This document shows, piece after piece, positions 5,667-5,825 of a DNA stretch of 5,825 bases. Positions within the stretch are counted from its first letter, which is position 1. Every line of letters begins with the position of its first letter. Origin of the DNA: Propionibacteriaceae bacterium (lineage in GTDB: Bacteria > Actinomycetota > Actinomycetes > Propionibacteriales > Propionibacteriaceae); contig JAGQUI010000197.1 in assembly GCA_020438595.1 (NCBI GenBank), positions 1 to 5,825 of the forward strand, in the 5' to 3' direction. The notes under the pieces are model-generated. The model searched no databases and was not told the DNA's origin. It worked only from the letters and a program-made list of their open reading frames with translations. Position numbers and translations under genes: made by a program.

Positions 5667-5680
5667 CGTGAAATTTCGCG
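5667..5680. repeat. AT-centred imperfect palindrome
   Basis: CGTGAAATTTCGCG is symmetrical except for one base pair position (T at 3 against G at 12). Its core GAAATTTC (5670-5677) is perfect. It is a conspicuous AT-rich island between the CysK-like gene and the secreted-protein gene, about 80 bases before the latter's start, which fits a regulator binding site. No U-rich terminator signature accompanies it. Confidence 0.4.
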
Positions 5681-5720
5681 AGACCCCTTCCCGGTGGCCC
5701 CGCCGAGGAGGATGATCGGC

Positions 5721-5749
5721 GACGAGCAAACCCCCATCCCCAGCTCGTC
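5721..5749 (+). repeat. Inverted repeat abutting the ribosome binding site of the last gene
   Basis: GACGAGC (5721-5727) pairs perfectly with GCTCGTC (5743-5749) across a 15-base C-rich loop. The second arm ends one base before the AGGAG at 5750. In RNA the stem could influence access to that site; in DNA it could be an operator. A weak promoter, TTCCCG (5688-5693) with GATGAT (5711-5716) at 17 bases, would start transcription near the first arm. Confidence 0.4.
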
Positions 5750-5754
5750 AGGAG
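5750..5754 (+). promoter_or_regulatory. Ribosome binding site of the last gene
   Basis: AGGAG is five bases before ATG 5760. An in-frame ATG at 5712 has GAGGAGG directly against it with no spacing, and would put 16 polar residues before the hydrophobic signal, so 5760 is preferred. Confidence 0.65.
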
Positions 5755-5759
5755 TCGTC

Positions 5760-5825
5760 ATGTCTGCTCGTTCTGTCCTGTCCGCAGTCTTCGTCGCGGT
5801 GCTCGCGCTGACCGGTGCCGGGCTC
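5760..5825 (+). CDS. N-terminus of an exported protein, partial
   Basis: The window holds the first 22 codons only. The peptide begins MSARSVLSAVF and continues VAVLALTGAGL: a short, singly positive N-region and then a hydrophobic alanine/valine/leucine stretch, as in a Sec signal peptide or a first membrane helix. A lipoprotein is possible, since LTGAG-type sequences often lie just before a lipobox cysteine, but no cysteine is reached. The frame is open to the window edge and a good ribosome binding site precedes it. The function of the mature protein cannot be inferred. Confidence 0.6.
   Translation, partial: MSARSVLSAVFVAVLALTGAGL

Noticed and set aside
4389..5729. Long minus-strand open frame opposite the CysK-like gene
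   Set aside because: Shadow frame: the plus strand has intact PLP enzyme motifs, and this translation has no recognisable family.

Overview
The window is very GC-rich, with coding sequence dominated by G or C in the third codon position. Genes are tightly packed, GTG starts are used, and two genes carry a TAnnnT box six bases before the start codon, a layout typical of leaderless actinobacterial transcripts. I read it as chromosomal DNA of a high-GC actinobacterium; the genus cannot be fixed from the sequence alone. No RNA gene, insertion sequence, CRISPR array, attachment site or replication origin is visible.

Layout. Positions 1-66 look like the last codons of a plus-strand gene that begins outside the window, closed by a strong GC-rich hairpin terminator (74-108). 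A 16-bp perfect palindrome (116-131) and smaller GC palindromes fill the gap to 291. Positions 291-1907 (+) encode a CPA2/KefB-KefC type monovalent cation:proton antiporter with a cytosolic nucleotide-binding RCK (TrkA-N) domain. It converges on, and overlaps by 27 bp, a minus-strand gene (1881-3182) for a Rossmann-fold oxidoreductase with a C-terminal SAF domain. This protein belongs to the homoserine-dehydrogenase-like group that includes Brucella DRL (deoxyxylulose-phosphate reductoisomerase-like). The divergent intergenic region 3183-3364 is the most structured regulatory stretch: it holds a candidate minus-strand promoter with a 7+7 dyad across its spacer, an ATTTGCA repeat pair one helical turn apart, a second 6+6 dyad, and a leaderless-type -10 box for the plus-strand gene.

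That plus-strand gene (3365-4441) encodes a 358-residue polytopic membrane protein resembling DUF998. It is followed by a CysK-family PLP enzyme (4557-5639) with several departures from classical O-acetylserine sulfhydrylase motifs. The window ends inside a gene starting at 5760 whose N-terminus looks like a signal peptide; its upstream region has an AT-centred palindrome and an inverted repeat abutting the ribosome binding site.

The genes do not form an evident single pathway. They look like separate transcription units: ion homeostasis, a DRL-type oxidoreductase of unknown substrate, a membrane protein of unknown role, sulfur or amino-acid metabolism, and an exported protein. I do not see a clear new multigene system. 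The best leads are the DRL-type enzyme with its control region and the atypical CysK homologue.
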